64,000 nucleotides of DNA from Acrocarpospora catenulata (GCF_018476525.1 NZ_JAHCST010000011.1:124001-188000), one strand, 5' to 3'. Numbered from the stretch's first letter, positions 24,524 through 33,008 are shown. Numbers and translations: made by a program. The notes: generated by a model not told the origin, from the letters alone.

Positions 24524-26152
24524 ATGGCCAGAAAGCGTGGCATTTGGTCCGATATGCAACGCGAGTGGGCCCGTCGGCAACGTTCAGAGCAACAGGCCCG
24601 TCGTGCGGCGTTGCAGGCCGTGGCCAGGGCGGAACGAGAGCGGGCGCGGGCGGACCGAGCGGCAGCACAGCGCGCTGCGGCGAACGAGCGTGAGCGCAAA
24701 CGGCTGTACATCGAATCCCGCAAAGCCGAGGCCGTCGAATGTGCCGCCGACGTCCAGGTCATCGTCGACGAGTTGGACTCCCTGCTAACCGCCGGGCTCC
24801 AGAAGCGTGACGTGGTCACCTTTCAGTCTCTGAAGCGCACCTTCCAGCCGCCGCCTTTCGACCCCGCGGGTTTGGACCGGCCGCTTCCTGGCAGGCCCCA
24901 GTGGGTCGCGCCTCCGCCACCGAATGCCGTGGGCCGGCTGTTCGGCGGAGCCGCCCGTCACGAGCGCGAAGAGGCCGCTGCTCGGCAAGCCTACGAGCAG
25001 CAGAGCTCCCGCTACGAGGTTGCCGATGCCGAACGCCGCAGGAGGCTGGCGGAACGGTATCACGCGTACCAAGAGTGGATCTCCGGCTTGGCCCGGGAGA
25101 TCGAAGAGCATAACACCGCGGTCGACGAGTTCGAGAGTGGCGCTCGCGGTGGCGATTCCGATGCGGTGGCGAAGTTCTTCACGCTGGTCCTCGACGCCTC
25201 CTCCTTGCCCGAGGCGTTCCCCCACCGTACGCGGGTCGTCTACCGCCCCGAAGCCCGTGAACTTGTCGTCGAGTACGAACTTCCCGCCCAGGAAGTCATC
25301 CCGACAACGCGGGATTTCCGGTATGTCCAAGCCAGCGATGAGATCAAGACGCTCCCCCGGCCTCCCAAGGAAATCAAGGAGCGCTACGCCCGGCTTGTCG
25401 CTCAGGTCGCCCTGCGTGTCCTCCATGAGGTCTTCAACGCAGAACTCTCCCACCTTGTGGAGACGGCCAGCTTCAACGGACACGTGTCGGCCAAGGACAA
25501 GGCGACCGGGCAACCGATCCACCCTTGTCTCATCAGCGCTGGCGTGTCTCGGGAGCTGTTCTCCACCTTCGTCCTGGCCGATCTGGACCCGGTCGTGTGC
25601 CTCAAGCGGATCAATGCCCTGGTCTCACCGCATCCCTACGAACTGGAGGCGGTGCGCCCCATGGTCGATTTCGAGGCGTTGCTGTCGCAGTACAAGTTCG
25701 TCGAGGGCATCGACGCCGTGGCCGGGCTCGACAGCCGACCCGACCTGCTAGCCATGACACCGACCGAGTTCGAGCACCTGACCCGGCAACTGTTCGAGGC
25801 CATGGGCATGCAGAGCTGGGTGACCCAGCCCTCCAAGGACGACGGCGTGGACGCCGTGGCCGTGAACGAGGACCCGGTGTTCGGTGGCGTGTGCATCATC
25901 CAGGCCAAGCGGTACAGCAAGGCCGTCGGCATCGAGTCGGTGCGCGCGCTCGCCGGCGTGATGGAGGACAAACACGCCACCAAGGGCATCCTCGTCACCA
26001 CCTCATGGGTCGGCGACGAGAGCCGCGCCTTCGCCGCCCGGCATGGCCGCATCCAGCTCATCGAATGTGAGGAGCTCGTCTACCTGTGCAAGGAGCATCT
26101 CGGACTCGACGTGCTCATCAGCCTCCCCAAGCCCCCACCACGCCGCCGCTGA
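24524..26152 (+). CDS. Mrr-like restriction endonuclease with coiled-coil N terminus
   Basis: A 542-residue protein. The first 120 residues are Arg/Ala/Glu-rich coiled coil, residues 130-400 are an unassigned region with further helical and beta segments, and the last 130 form a restriction_endonuc_4/Mrr fold: TPTEFEHLTRQLFEAMG, then KDDGVDAVAV (catalytic Asp, about 440) and CIIQAKRYS (QxK, about 460). Mrr-type enzymes usually cut DNA with foreign methylation. The ATG at 24524 has GGAGGGG 4 nt upstream; the frame is open earlier without a start signal. It lies in the same block as the methyltransferase and helicase, but on a separate transcript. Confidence 0.85.
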   Translation: MARKRGIWSDMQREWARRQRSEQQARRAALQAVARAERERARADRAAAQRAAANERERKRLYIESRKAEAVECAADVQVIVDELDSLLTAGLQKRDVVTFQSLKRTFQPPPFDPAGLDRPLPGRPQWVAPPPPNAVGRLFGGAARHEREEAAARQAYEQQSSRYEVADAERRRRLAERYHAYQEWISGLAREIEEHNTAVDEFESGARGGDSDAVAKFFTLVLDASSLPEAFPHRTRVVYRPEARELVVEYELPAQEVIPTTRDFRYVQASDEIKTLPRPPKEIKERYARLVAQVALRVLHEVFNAELSHLVETASFNGHVSAKDKATGQPIHPCLISAGVSRELFSTFVLADLDPVVCLKRINALVSPHPYELEAVRPMVDFEALLSQYKFVEGIDAVAGLDSRPDLLAMTPTEFEHLTRQLFEAMGMQSWVTQPSKDDGVDAVAVNEDPVFGGVCIIQAKRYSKAVGIESVRALAGVMEDKHATKGILVTTSWVGDESRAFAARHGRIQLIECEELVYLCKEHLGLDVLISLPKPPPRRR

Positions 26153-26423
26153 CATTCCACAGCTCCGACAACACGTCTGGGCCGGACCTCGGCTTCTCAG
26201 ACACCGCTGGTATGCGTACAGGACCCAGCGGAGATGGTTGCTTCCACGAAGGTGGTGTACGAGTTTGGGCTGGTAGCAAGTCGCCGGTGGATTGGACCAA
26301 CCACTCGACGCCCAGGAAGTTCCGGCCCAACGACGAGGGATTCAGGCACCCGAGCTGATTCGTGTTCTCGGAATCTCATCCGAACGTGGACGCGTAAACT
26401 CCAGGTGAGAGGAAGGAGTGACG
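26153..26423. other. intergenic region before TA pair
   Basis: About 270 nt without a supportable gene; a GA-rich ribosome site (AGGAAGGAG) ends it. I see no clear hairpin or operator repeat. Confidence 0.4.
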
Positions 26424-26696
26424 ATGAGCGCAAGGTACGGCATAGCGCCTCCTGCTCGTTCGGATGACGCACACCCCTTGCGGACCATCCGGGAGATCCG
26501 CGCGTCCTTGCCCGGCGACCAGCTTGTCCACTTCGACACCGAGCTCGCCGAGACCGACATTTCCGAGCTGGAATCAATGCTCACCCGCTGGGCAGCGCTC
26601 GCCAACGACGGCTTCGAGGAGTTCCTCCTCTCGACCCCGTTCGAGGACCTGAACTTCGGGGGCCGCTCCTACGACGAGCGACCGGAGAGCGAGTGA
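26424..26696 (+). CDS. antitoxin-like small protein paired with PIN toxin
   Basis: A 90-residue acidic protein with no recognised DNA-binding motif (helix FDTELAETDISELESML, acidic tail). The ATG at 26424 is chosen because AGGAG lies 6 nt upstream; GTG at 26418 is too close to it. Its stop overlaps the GTG of a PIN-domain gene by 4 nt, the usual antitoxin-first layout of VapBC modules. The assignment rests on this coupling and on size. Confidence 0.6.
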   Translation: MSARYGIAPPARSDDAHPLRTIREIRASLPGDQLVHFDTELAETDISELESMLTRWAALANDGFEEFLLSTPFEDLNFGGRSYDERPESE

Positions 26697-27124
26697 TCTA
26701 CCTCCTCGACACCAACGTGGTGGCCGAGCTCACGACCAGGCCGAAACCTGATCCGAACGTCATCGCCTGGTTCCGGGCGATCCCGACGCCGAACCTCTAC
26801 CTGAGCGTGCTCACCATCGCTGAGATCGAAGCAGGTGTCACGGCCGTCACCGATCCTCTGCGCAGAGCACTATACGACCAGGCGCTGGCGCAGATCCGGA
26901 TCGACTACCAGGGTCGGATCGCCTTGATCGGCGAACGGGAGGCAGGGGCGTACCTGGCCATCCACAAGACCCTCAAAAGCGCCGGAACCAGCATCGACCC
27001 GCCCGATGCCCTGATCGGCGCGACGGCCCTGGCCAACAACTGGACGCTGGCCACCCGTAACACCAGACACCTCGCCCGAACAGGTGCCCGCGTGGAGAAT
27101 CCGTGGGAGGAACATTCGGCGTAG
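26693..27124 (+). CDS. PIN-domain toxin (VapC/FitB type)
   Basis: A 143-residue ribonuclease-like toxin. Acidic PIN residues are visible: LLDTNVVAEL (Asp 5), TIAEIEAG (Glu), and PPDALIGATAL with ATRNTRHL near the C terminus; this matches FitB/VapC enzymes that cut tRNA or rRNA. The GTG start overlaps the antitoxin stop. The gene is the last in element A, 194 nt before attachment copy 2, where a toxin-antitoxin pair can stabilise the element. Confidence 0.85.
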   Translation: MIYLLDTNVVAELTTRPKPDPNVIAWFRAIPTPNLYLSVLTIAEIEAGVTAVTDPLRRALYDQALAQIRIDYQGRIALIGEREAGAYLAIHKTLKSAGTSIDPPDALIGATALANNWTLATRNTRHLARTGARVENPWEEHSA

Positions 27125-27182
27125 AATTCGGGGCAAAGGAACCCGATCGCGGTCCGGTAAAGCCAGGTGGCGTGACCGATGA

Positions 27183-27200
27183 TTGCTCGGTGGTTGCTCG
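27183..27200. promoter_or_regulatory. TTGCTCG direct repeats, left arm of copy 2
   Basis: TTGCTCG at 27183 and 27194, 11 bp apart, lie inside element A between the PIN gene and attachment copy 2. The same pair appears left of copy 3 at 34606-34623, at almost the same distance from the tRNA piece. Confidence 0.5.
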
Positions 27201-27317
27201 CGGGTAAGCGATACGACGCGGCACGGGCCGCCATCGACCGGCACTATCTCAGGGATATCGGTGGGCGAAACGGCAGAACTCGACACGCCATGACAGCGGA
27301 TGGCATTGAACCCTGCA

Positions 27318-27364
27318 ACTTTTAATCCGTAGGTTCAGGGTTCGAATCCCTGGCGCCCCACCAC
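27318..27364 (+). repeat. attachment site copy 2: tRNA-Lys 3' half with TTT anticodon loop
   Basis: From the anticodon loop CTTTTAA through TCCGT, the T-arm and CCA, this is a perfect 3' half of tRNA-Lys(UUU). No 5' half precedes it. It forms the right end of element A and, with copy 3, the left end of element B. Confidence 0.85.
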
Positions 27365-27433
27365 CTTTGTCCCAATTTGACCTGCCGATTCCTCCCGTTT
27401 TGGGCCCTCGTTGTCGAGGCGAGATCGCAAGGT

Positions 27434-27451
27434 GTTGCTCGTTGGTTGCTC
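27434..27451. promoter_or_regulatory. GTTGCTC direct repeats, right arm of copy 2
   Basis: GTTGCTC at 27434 and 27445 with 11-bp period, 70 nt right of the tRNA piece. Copy 3 has the same pair at the same distance (34858 and 34869). Confidence 0.5.
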
Positions 27452-27478
27452 ATGGGCACGGACTTGGCACGCGTTGTG

Positions 27479-28692
27479 CCTGTGGGGTGCGAAAACCCGG
27501 GTGCGGCCTCTGGTCTGCGGTTATCCGCCTCGTCTATGCGGCCCGCTGGTACTGGTTGATCAGGCCGTCGAGTACCTGCCGGCGTTGCAAGCGGACCTGA
27601 TCGGGATCTCCGGGTGGAGCAGGGGTATGTGGTGGTTGAGGTGGTCGACGGTCTCGTGAGCGATGGGGACGGTGGCGGTTGTAATGCCGTTCGTATGCCT
27701 GCAGGACTCGGCGGAGATGGCCTTCGTCGTAGATCAGCATCCGGTCGGTGCATTCCCTTCGGACGGTGCCGACCCAGCGCTCGGCTATCGCGTTGGCCTG
27801 CGGTGCGCGAACTGGTGTTTTGATGACGCGGGCGCCGAGTGAGGTGAACACCTCGTCGAAGACTGCGGTGAATTTGGCGTCGCGGTCGCGAATGAGGAAT
27901 CTGATGCCCTCGACCCGCGCTCCCTGGTTCATGACCAGGTTGCGGGCTTGTTGAGCGACCCAGGTTCCGGTCGGATGCGCCGTGATGCCCGCGATGTGGA
28001 CCACGCGGGTGGCGTGCTCGATGAAGAACAGAACATAGAGCCGTTTGAGGAAGACGGTGTCGACGTGGAACAGATCGCACGCCCAGATGCCCTCGGCCTG
28101 CGCTTTGAGGAACTGGCCCCAGCTCGGGCCGGTGCGACGTGGCGCCGGACCGAGACCGGCCTTTTTGAGGATGTCGCGTACGGTGCTGGGCGGTACCCGA
28201 AGGCCGATGCCGGCCAGCTCTCCGCTGATGCGCTGATAGCCCCATGAAGGATTCTCCTGGGCCAGGCGCAACACCGCCTCCCGGACCTCTGCGCGGGTAG
28301 AGGGACGACCCGACCGTTTGGAGGGGTAGGTCCACCGGCGCGTCACCAGCGCGCGGTGCAGCGCAGCAACGTCGCGGGGGTAACGAAGAAGACGTTCCAC
28401 GACGAGCGGGGAAGCAGCTGCGACAAGGCCGCGAGCACGACCCGATCTCCAGGCTGAAGCTCGGGCCGGTTCACCTGACGGCGCAGCACGGCGACTTGAT
28501 GGCGAAGCACCACGATCTCGGCCGTCTTGGCCCGGTCATCGCGGCCCAGCAGGACCAGGAGCTGAAAGATACGCCCGAGGATGAGGTAGAGGGAGGACCA
28601 CGACACCGTCAGCAGGATGCCCGAGACCTCACCATGCTCGAGCCACGAACCCTCAGGTCAACCTCACCGGCTGAGTTTCCGCACCCCACAGG
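27479..28692 (-). mobile_element. 1.2-kb insertion sequence, DDE (rve-type) family
   Basis: The ends are inverted repeats: CCTGTGGGGTGCGAAAAC at 27479-27496, and the complement of GTTTCCGCACCCCACAGG ending at 28692 (one mismatch in 18). They enclose one transposase gene read from the minus strand. I see no clear target duplication. Partial copies of the same IS occur at 30199-30489 and about 33352-33450. Confidence 0.75.
27534..28606 (-). pseudogene. rve/DDE transposase with single-base deletion
   Basis: Two overlapping minus-strand frames together make a transposase of about 357 residues. The N-terminal part (GTG 28606 to 28343) has the helical EIVVLRHQVAVLRRQV and ends at FVTPATLLR. The second frame carries PSTVRDILKKAG and the DDE core: ACDLFHVDTV (Asp), LIRDRDAKF (Asp) and NAIAERWVGTVRRE (Glu). 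At about 28360 the sequence reads CGCTGCACCGC where relatives would need CGCTGGCACCGC (LRWHR), so one G is missing. No slippery heptamer is present, so programmed frameshifting is unlikely. Confidence 0.8.
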
Positions 28693-28917
28693 GTTCGAGA
28701 GGCGAGGCTGCCAGCCTGCTACTGGGCCTCCTGGCATCTACCCAGACCGGACTTCCACCGGCAAGCGACGACGAGCTTACGATCAACAAGATCAGCCGCT
28801 ATGTCACGGCTTCACCTCTTGCTCTGCTGACAATGGCTCACTGTCCTCACCACCCGCTGACCGACTGGAGGACCAGCGGGCCGATGTGATGCGTGGCTGA
28901 GGTCCAGGGGCTTCCCG
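28693..28917. other. gap between IS and nuclease operon
   Basis: About 225 nt without a supportable gene. Confidence 0.3.
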
Positions 28918-29580
28918 TCAGAGACTCGCCTTCCAATTCCGTATCGCCTGATCAAGGCGCGAACGTAGGCGTCCGGCTGCTTCCTTACCTGGCAGAAGTT
29001 CTTCGTATGCCTCGCTCGACCGCCTGGCGATAAGCGCTGCGAGGTTGGTGGAGCTTCGCGAAGGATACACCAATGAACATTTCCTCTCGCCCAGCTCCTG
29101 GGCCAGCCCCAGGAAACCGCGACCGACTCCGAGGGGCGGGGAGGAGGAGTAGTGCTTGGCCTCAATCACGGCCACGAGCCCTCTACTCCGGGGATAGACG
29201 GCAGCCCGTCGGCTCCGTTCGGCTTCCTGGTGTTCGATAATCGCGACATCGCATTCGTGCGCAACCTTCGAGGTGCTGGCGGTCACGTACACGCCCAGGT
29301 GGATCTCGAGCTTTCTCTGGGTGTCGGGGAAGCTGACCAGCACGTAGGTGAATGTGCCCGACCACAAGTTTCCTGGGGCCCTGCGGAAATGGAGGGCGGA
29401 CGCTGGGGTCCTCCCGTCTTTTGTCAGAAGTGTGGTTCCCCCGGCCGCCTTCGCGGCCTCCAGACACAGGGCGAGCAGTGATGCCTCATACAGATCGGAC
29501 TCGTCCGCGTTGTTGCGATAGACCGACTGCAGGACGCCGATCGCCTTTTCGATGGCGAGCACCAGGTCGGCCTTGCTCAT
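28918..29580 (-). CDS. PD-(D/E)XK-like protein, second gene of a two-gene operon
   Basis: A 220-residue protein I cannot place in a named family. The centre suggests a PD-(D/E)XK nuclease fold: Glu 92 in LEIHLGVYV, Asp 111 in HECDVAIIEHQ, then VAVIEAKHYS with Glu 140 and Lys 142, followed by an amphipathic helix (GRGFLGLAQEL). The N-terminal 45 residues are helical. Its ATG overlaps the stop of the upstream gene by 4 nt, so it works with that partner. It lies inside an integrated element beside an IS, a typical setting for anti-phage modules. Nuclease activity is inferred from motif spacing only. Confidence 0.65.
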   Translation of the reverse strand: MSKADLVLAIEKAIGVLQSVYRNNADESDLYEASLLALCLEAAKAAGGTTLLTKDGRTPASALHFRRAPGNLWSGTFTYVLVSFPDTQRKLEIHLGVYVTASTSKVAHECDVAIIEHQEAERSRRAAVYPRSRGLVAVIEAKHYSSSPPLGVGRGFLGLAQELGERKCSLVYPSRSSTNLAALIARRSSEAYEELLPGKEAAGRLRSRLDQAIRNWKASL

Positions 29581-30047
29581 CGGACGCCCTCCGTATCTGT
29601 TTCTGGGCTTTCCGAGAGGAGCTCTTGCACGGTCTGCAAGGCGAGCCGAGCCTGCTCTGTGTCGTCCCGTAGATTGAAGCGAGATACATCCTCCAGCTCG
29701 GCGTCGCCGAACTGGATTTCCGGCTCCATGTCGTACGCCAAGAGCGTGTCCAGCGTGACCTTCCGGGAAAGGTACATGGTCTCGGCGAGTGTGACGAGCG
29801 CCTCGCGGATCAGCTCGATACTTTCATCTGCTGTGTATGGGATGACAGCGATGTCAGTCTTTCCGAGAGGTGGAAGCTCGGTCTCTGCCAGTCGGCTCGC
29901 TCGCTCCTCATACCTGCCCTCCTGCCGAAGCTTTTGCTCGGAAACTGCGCGTCCACGTCGAACCTCCTGGTCCAACTGGTCAGCCAGGTTCGGTAGTGCT
30001 TCAGCGAGTCGCGCCATGATGCGTGTGTACTGATCGTCGACGGCCAC
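29577..30047 (-). CDS. small partner protein of the PD-(D/E)XK-like gene
   Basis: A 156-residue acidic, mostly helical protein with no family I recognise. The N terminus is Arg/Gln/Glu-rich and probably coiled (LDQEVRRGRAVSEQKLRQEG); the middle has KTDIAVIPYTADESIELIRE. The GTG at 30047 is supported by GGAGGAG 5 nt upstream. It overlaps the nuclease-like gene by 4 nt and is probably translated in fixed ratio with it, as a sensor, inhibitor or structural partner. Confidence 0.6.
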   Translation of the reverse strand: MAVDDQYTRIMARLAEALPNLADQLDQEVRRGRAVSEQKLRQEGRYEERASRLAETELPPLGKTDIAVIPYTADESIELIREALVTLAETMYLSRKVTLDTLLAYDMEPEIQFGDAELEDVSRFNLRDDTEQARLALQTVQELLSESPETDTEGVR

Positions 30048-30198
30048 GCTTCTCCTCCCGCTACTAACCGCAGGTACAAACTTGCCTCAATAGGATCCAG
30101 TTGTACCGTTAACTTTCGGCCAGTGTGCTCGAACCGGCAATCTGGTACTCGTGAAGGCCGCCGAGGGCGGTTCTGAAGTTGCCCCGGTTTGGTAGACA

Positions 30199-30489
30199 CG
30201 AGCACGACCCGGTCCCCCGGCTGGAGATTCGGGCCGATTCACCTGACGGCGCAATACGGCGACCTGATGACGAAGCACCACGATCTCGATCGCCTTGACC
30301 CGATCATCGCGACCCGGCAGGACCAGGAACTGAAAGACACGCCCGAGAATGAGGTAGAGGGAGGACCACGACACGTCAGCGGGATGCCCGAGACCTCATC
30401 ATGCTCCAGCCACGAACTCCCAGGTCAACCTCGTCGGCTGAGTTTCCGTACCCCACAGGTTATCCGCCTCGTCTATGCGGCCCGCTGCA
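30199..30489 (-). mobile_element. truncated copy of the 1.2-kb IS with abutted ends
   Basis: This segment matches the transposase 5' end and terminal repeat of the IS at 27479 (compare 28430-28692). The frame runs from 30374 and reads DDRVKAIEIVVLRHQ before it degrades. After the terminal CCCCACAGG it continues directly into TTATCCGCCTCGTC (from about 30463), which in the intact IS lies 38 nt inside the opposite end. Most of the IS is missing between the two. Confidence 0.6.
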
Positions 30490-30549
30490 TGGGGTCACAT
30501 CGGGACGTTGCTGCGGACGTGTGACGCCGTGGGCGTCAATCCTAGCTTT

Positions 30550-30582
30550 TCGCCAATTCTCAATCGAATCGGGAATTGGCGA
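30550..30582 (-). terminator. terminator hairpin after RCC1 gene
   Basis: TCGCCAATTC (30550-30559) pairs perfectly with GAATTGGCGA (30573-30582) over a 13-nt loop, 18 nt beyond the stop of the minus-strand RCC1 gene at 30600. No T-tract follows on the minus strand. Confidence 0.65.
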
Positions 30583-30599
30583 CCATCGTGGCGGGAGTG

Positions 30600-32093
30600 T
30601 CACTCGCTTGGGATGTTAACTGTCAGCTGGAATGGAGCCGTCCTGGTGACTCCCAAAGAGGTGGCCGTCACGGTGAGTGTGTAGACGCCGGGCGGGACCT
30701 CTGCGGCGGGGACAAGGGTGATCGCGGCATCGGGGTCGTCGGGGCGGACCACCGGACGGTCGATGGAGAGCGCGATCCTGGGCGTTCCCGCTGTCTCCTT
30801 CTCCGGGTCGAGCTGTACGTTGAGAGCGACCTCCGCGCCGAAACCGTGGGTCGCCGTGACCTCGGCGTGGAAAACGAAGGGATTGCCGGGGTCAACCGTC
30901 CCCGCCCCCGGGCTGAGGGAAAGAGAGAAATCCGGCTTGGGTACCTGACGGATGCGGAGCATGTGGCCGCCGATGTTCGTGTTCGACAGCGCCGGGGCTC
31001 CGGCCGAAACGTCCGTGGCCCCGGTCAGCCCGCTTACCCGTACGGGTAGGAGCCGCCGCGGCACCTGCGAGCCGTCACCGAGTTGGCCGGTGTCGTTGCG
31101 CCCCCAGGTCCACACCGTTCCGTCCGCGCGGACAACCGCGCTCACCTCGGTGCCCGCGGACACTTTGACGACATTCTCCAGCCATGGCACGTAGCCGCCG
31201 CCGGGAACGCCGTCGGGAAGCAGATCGCCCAGGCCGAGCTGGCCCTCGTCGTTTTCCCCGGTCGCGAACACCCTGCCACCAGACCGCAAGATCAACATAT
31301 GGTCCCAGCCGGCCGAGATCGCCCGCACATCGTTGACGTTCCAGGGGTAGTGCTGGGCACCCAGGCCCCGGCCCCACTCTTCCATGGACCCGTCGGCGTG
31401 AACCGCCGCGCTGAACTGGCCACCTGCGGCGATCGCCACCACAGGCTCGTACGACCACGTCTTGACCGGGAAAGCCTCCCAGACGGCGTGCGAGTTTGGT
31501 ATGCCCAGCTGGTTGTGCGAGTTGTTTCCCCAGGCCCAGATCTCCCCGTTGGCGCGGAGCGCGAGGCCGTGCGCCCACCCGGCCGAGATGGCCGTAACGC
31601 CCGTCAGCCCCGGAATAGGACCGGGCACCGGGTCCTTGTCCGACAAGGTACGGCCGAGGCTGCCGACGATGTTGACGCCCCAGGACCACACGGTGCCATC
31701 GCGCCGTAACGCCAGGGCGAACTGGTCTCCGGCGGCCACATCAATGACGTCCGTCAACCCGAGCGCCCGAACAGGGAGCAGTTTGCCCTTGAAGAGCCCG
31801 GATTCGCCGTTGCCGAGCTGCCCTTCCCGGTTGTCGCCCCACGTCCACACGGTGCCGTCGGCAGCCAGCGCCACACTGCTGTTGGATCCGGCGGACGCTT
31901 TCACGAATCGCAGTTCGGCATCGCCGACTGGTACGGCGGTGTATCGACGGTCTTTGGTTCCGTCGCCCAGCTGGCCGAAAAGGTTGCCTCCCCAGGCGGC
32001 GGCGTGCGTCCAGTTGTCGTCCGCCGCCGCGGGAGCCGCAAGTGGCACCAGCGGGATGAACATGAGACAGAGCACAACCACCAGGGTTCGCAC
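30600..32093 (-). CDS. secreted RCC1-repeat beta-propeller protein
   Basis: A 497-residue exported protein. The signal peptide (residues 1-24, LVVVLCLMFIPLVPLAAPAAA) is followed by about seven RCC1-type blades of the form DGTVWTWGDNREGQLG, WSWGVNIVGSLG and WAWGNNSHNQLG. After about residue 360 comes an Ig-like C-terminal domain (PDFSLSLSPGAGTV to the end). RCC1 propellers bind proteins or surfaces; in secreted bacterial forms the ligand is unknown. GTG at 32093 is preferred because AAAGG is 8 nt upstream and the signal peptide follows at once. It is an unusual cargo for a defence-type element. Confidence 0.8.
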   Translation of the reverse strand: MRTLVVVLCLMFIPLVPLAAPAAADDNWTHAAAWGGNLFGQLGDGTKDRRYTAVPVGDAELRFVKASAGSNSSVALAADGTVWTWGDNREGQLGNGESGLFKGKLLPVRALGLTDVIDVAAGDQFALALRRDGTVWSWGVNIVGSLGRTLSDKDPVPGPIPGLTGVTAISAGWAHGLALRANGEIWAWGNNSHNQLGIPNSHAVWEAFPVKTWSYEPVVAIAAGGQFSAAVHADGSMEEWGRGLGAQHYPWNVNDVRAISAGWDHMLILRSGGRVFATGENDEGQLGLGDLLPDGVPGGGYVPWLENVVKVSAGTEVSAVVRADGTVWTWGRNDTGQLGDGSQVPRRLLPVRVSGLTGATDVSAGAPALSNTNIGGHMLRIRQVPKPDFSLSLSPGAGTVDPGNPFVFHAEVTATHGFGAEVALNVQLDPEKETAGTPRIALSIDRPVVRPDDPDAAITLVPAAEVPPGVYTLTVTATSLGVTRTAPFQLTVNIPSE

Positions 32094-32103
32094 CAGGTTC
32101 GCC

Positions 32104-32131
32104 TTTCGATGGGTCACTTTCGATGGGTCAC
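32104..32131. repeat. tandem 14-bp repeat before RCC1 gene
   Basis: TTTCGATGGGTCAC is repeated head to tail at 32104-32117 and 32118-32131, overlapping the leader of the RCC1 gene. It may change the leader or a regulator site; it is also a slippage hotspot. Confidence 0.5.
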
Positions 32132-32702
32132 TCGAGAGGCAAGTCAACCGATGGGCGAGATTGCGTTACAGGGCCACTCCCGGGCGAATTTCGCCACTCA
32201 CTGGTCCGAATGCCAGGTGCGCTCCTCAGCCCTGTTCATCGGCGACCGTAGACATCCATGATCCCAGGTCAGCGAAGGTCCCGGACTTCAGCGATCACCT
32301 GCGGACACAGACGTATACAACCAGAACTGCGGGCGCAGGTGCTCGATCGTGACGCGGTGCCGTTCGGTCAGCCGCTGGGCGATCAGCGAGCGGTGGCAGG
32401 CCTAGACTAGGGCCCGATCCAGGAGTCCGACCCTAGCCACGCGTGAACAGTTCCTCCAGTGGCAGCAGACCGCGTGGTCCGACTACGCAGTGCTGGAAGG
32501 CGTGATCCATCCTGTGACGCTCCTCGATCGCCACGTTGAGCTGCACGCGCGGCACCGAGCCACCCTGACCTGAGACGAGCGAGGTCAGCTTTGCTCACAC
32601 CGGAGGAATACGTTCAAAGACGGGCGGGCACTGCTATGGATCGGCCTCCGCTGCGGACAGCGGGGCTACCCTGCCCCGCTGCCCGGCAGAGGCCGAGCTT
32701 GA
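32132..32702. other. decayed region between RCC1 and small secreted gene
   Basis: About 570 nt without an intact gene. One recognisable scrap is described separately (DUF488, 32300-32402). A second minus-strand open stretch (about 32446-32575, NVAIEERHRMDHAF and LLPLEELFTRG) may be another gene remnant that I cannot identify. Confidence 0.45.
32300..32402 (-). pseudogene. DUF488 gene fragment
   Basis: The minus strand reads CHRSLIAQRLTERHRVTIEHL, matching the C-terminal CHRxxIA...L..R.GxxVxHL signature of DUF488 proteins. No intact upstream frame joins it, so only a fragment remains. Confidence 0.4.
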
Positions 32703-33008
32703 TCAGTCGACGCACATCGCCTGGTGGGTGGACTGGAAGACCCACGTGCCGCCGCCCGGGGAGACATAGGTCGTTAGGGTGTTATAGGTCCCAGGGGTGC
32801 AGTCGTGGCCGACCGCGAGGACGGCCGCCCGGGCCCGCTGTTCGGCCGCCGCCAACCCGGCCGCGTAGGTGCTGCCCGCCCCCACGGCAGTGGCGCTGCG
32901 GGGAGTGTCATAGCCGTCGGCGTGTGCGGCCACGTGCGTGGTCGCCAGGCCGGCCGCCACTACCGCTGAGACGAGGCCGAGCCGGCGGAGCCAAGTACCT
33001 TTTTGCAT
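32703..33008 (-). CDS. small secreted protein, unknown function
   Basis: A 101-residue protein with a clear signal peptide (residues 1-30, LGLVSAVVAAGLATTHVAAHA). The mature part is about 70 residues with two cysteines (HDCTPG and the C-terminal AMCVD) that could form a disulfide. The ATG at 33008 has AGGAG 4 nt upstream. I recognise no family; it lies in the decayed part of element B but has an intact frame and start signal. Confidence 0.6.
   Translation of the reverse strand: MQKGTWLRRLGLVSAVVAAGLATTHVAAHADGYDTPRSATAVGAGSTYAAGLAAAEQRARAAVLAVGHDCTPGTYNTLTTYVSPGGGTWVFQSTHQAMCVD

Larger units (their letters stand above)
27125..27478. other. attachment region between elements A and B
   Basis: No gene. 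It holds the tRNA-derived copy 2 (27318-27364) flanked by two GTTGCTC-type pairs. Segments here match the region around copy 3 (about 34571-34880): ATCGCGGTC(C/T)GGTA on the left, and on the right a shared 24-bp stretch beginning CCTGCCGATTCC at 27381 and 34805. The homology extends roughly 150 nt to either side of the tRNA piece. Confidence 0.7.

Noticed and set aside
27322-28335. 337-codon minus frame across the IS
   Set aside because: It crosses the attachment copy and reads Arg/Pro/Ser-rich noise; the transposase frame carries the DDE residues.
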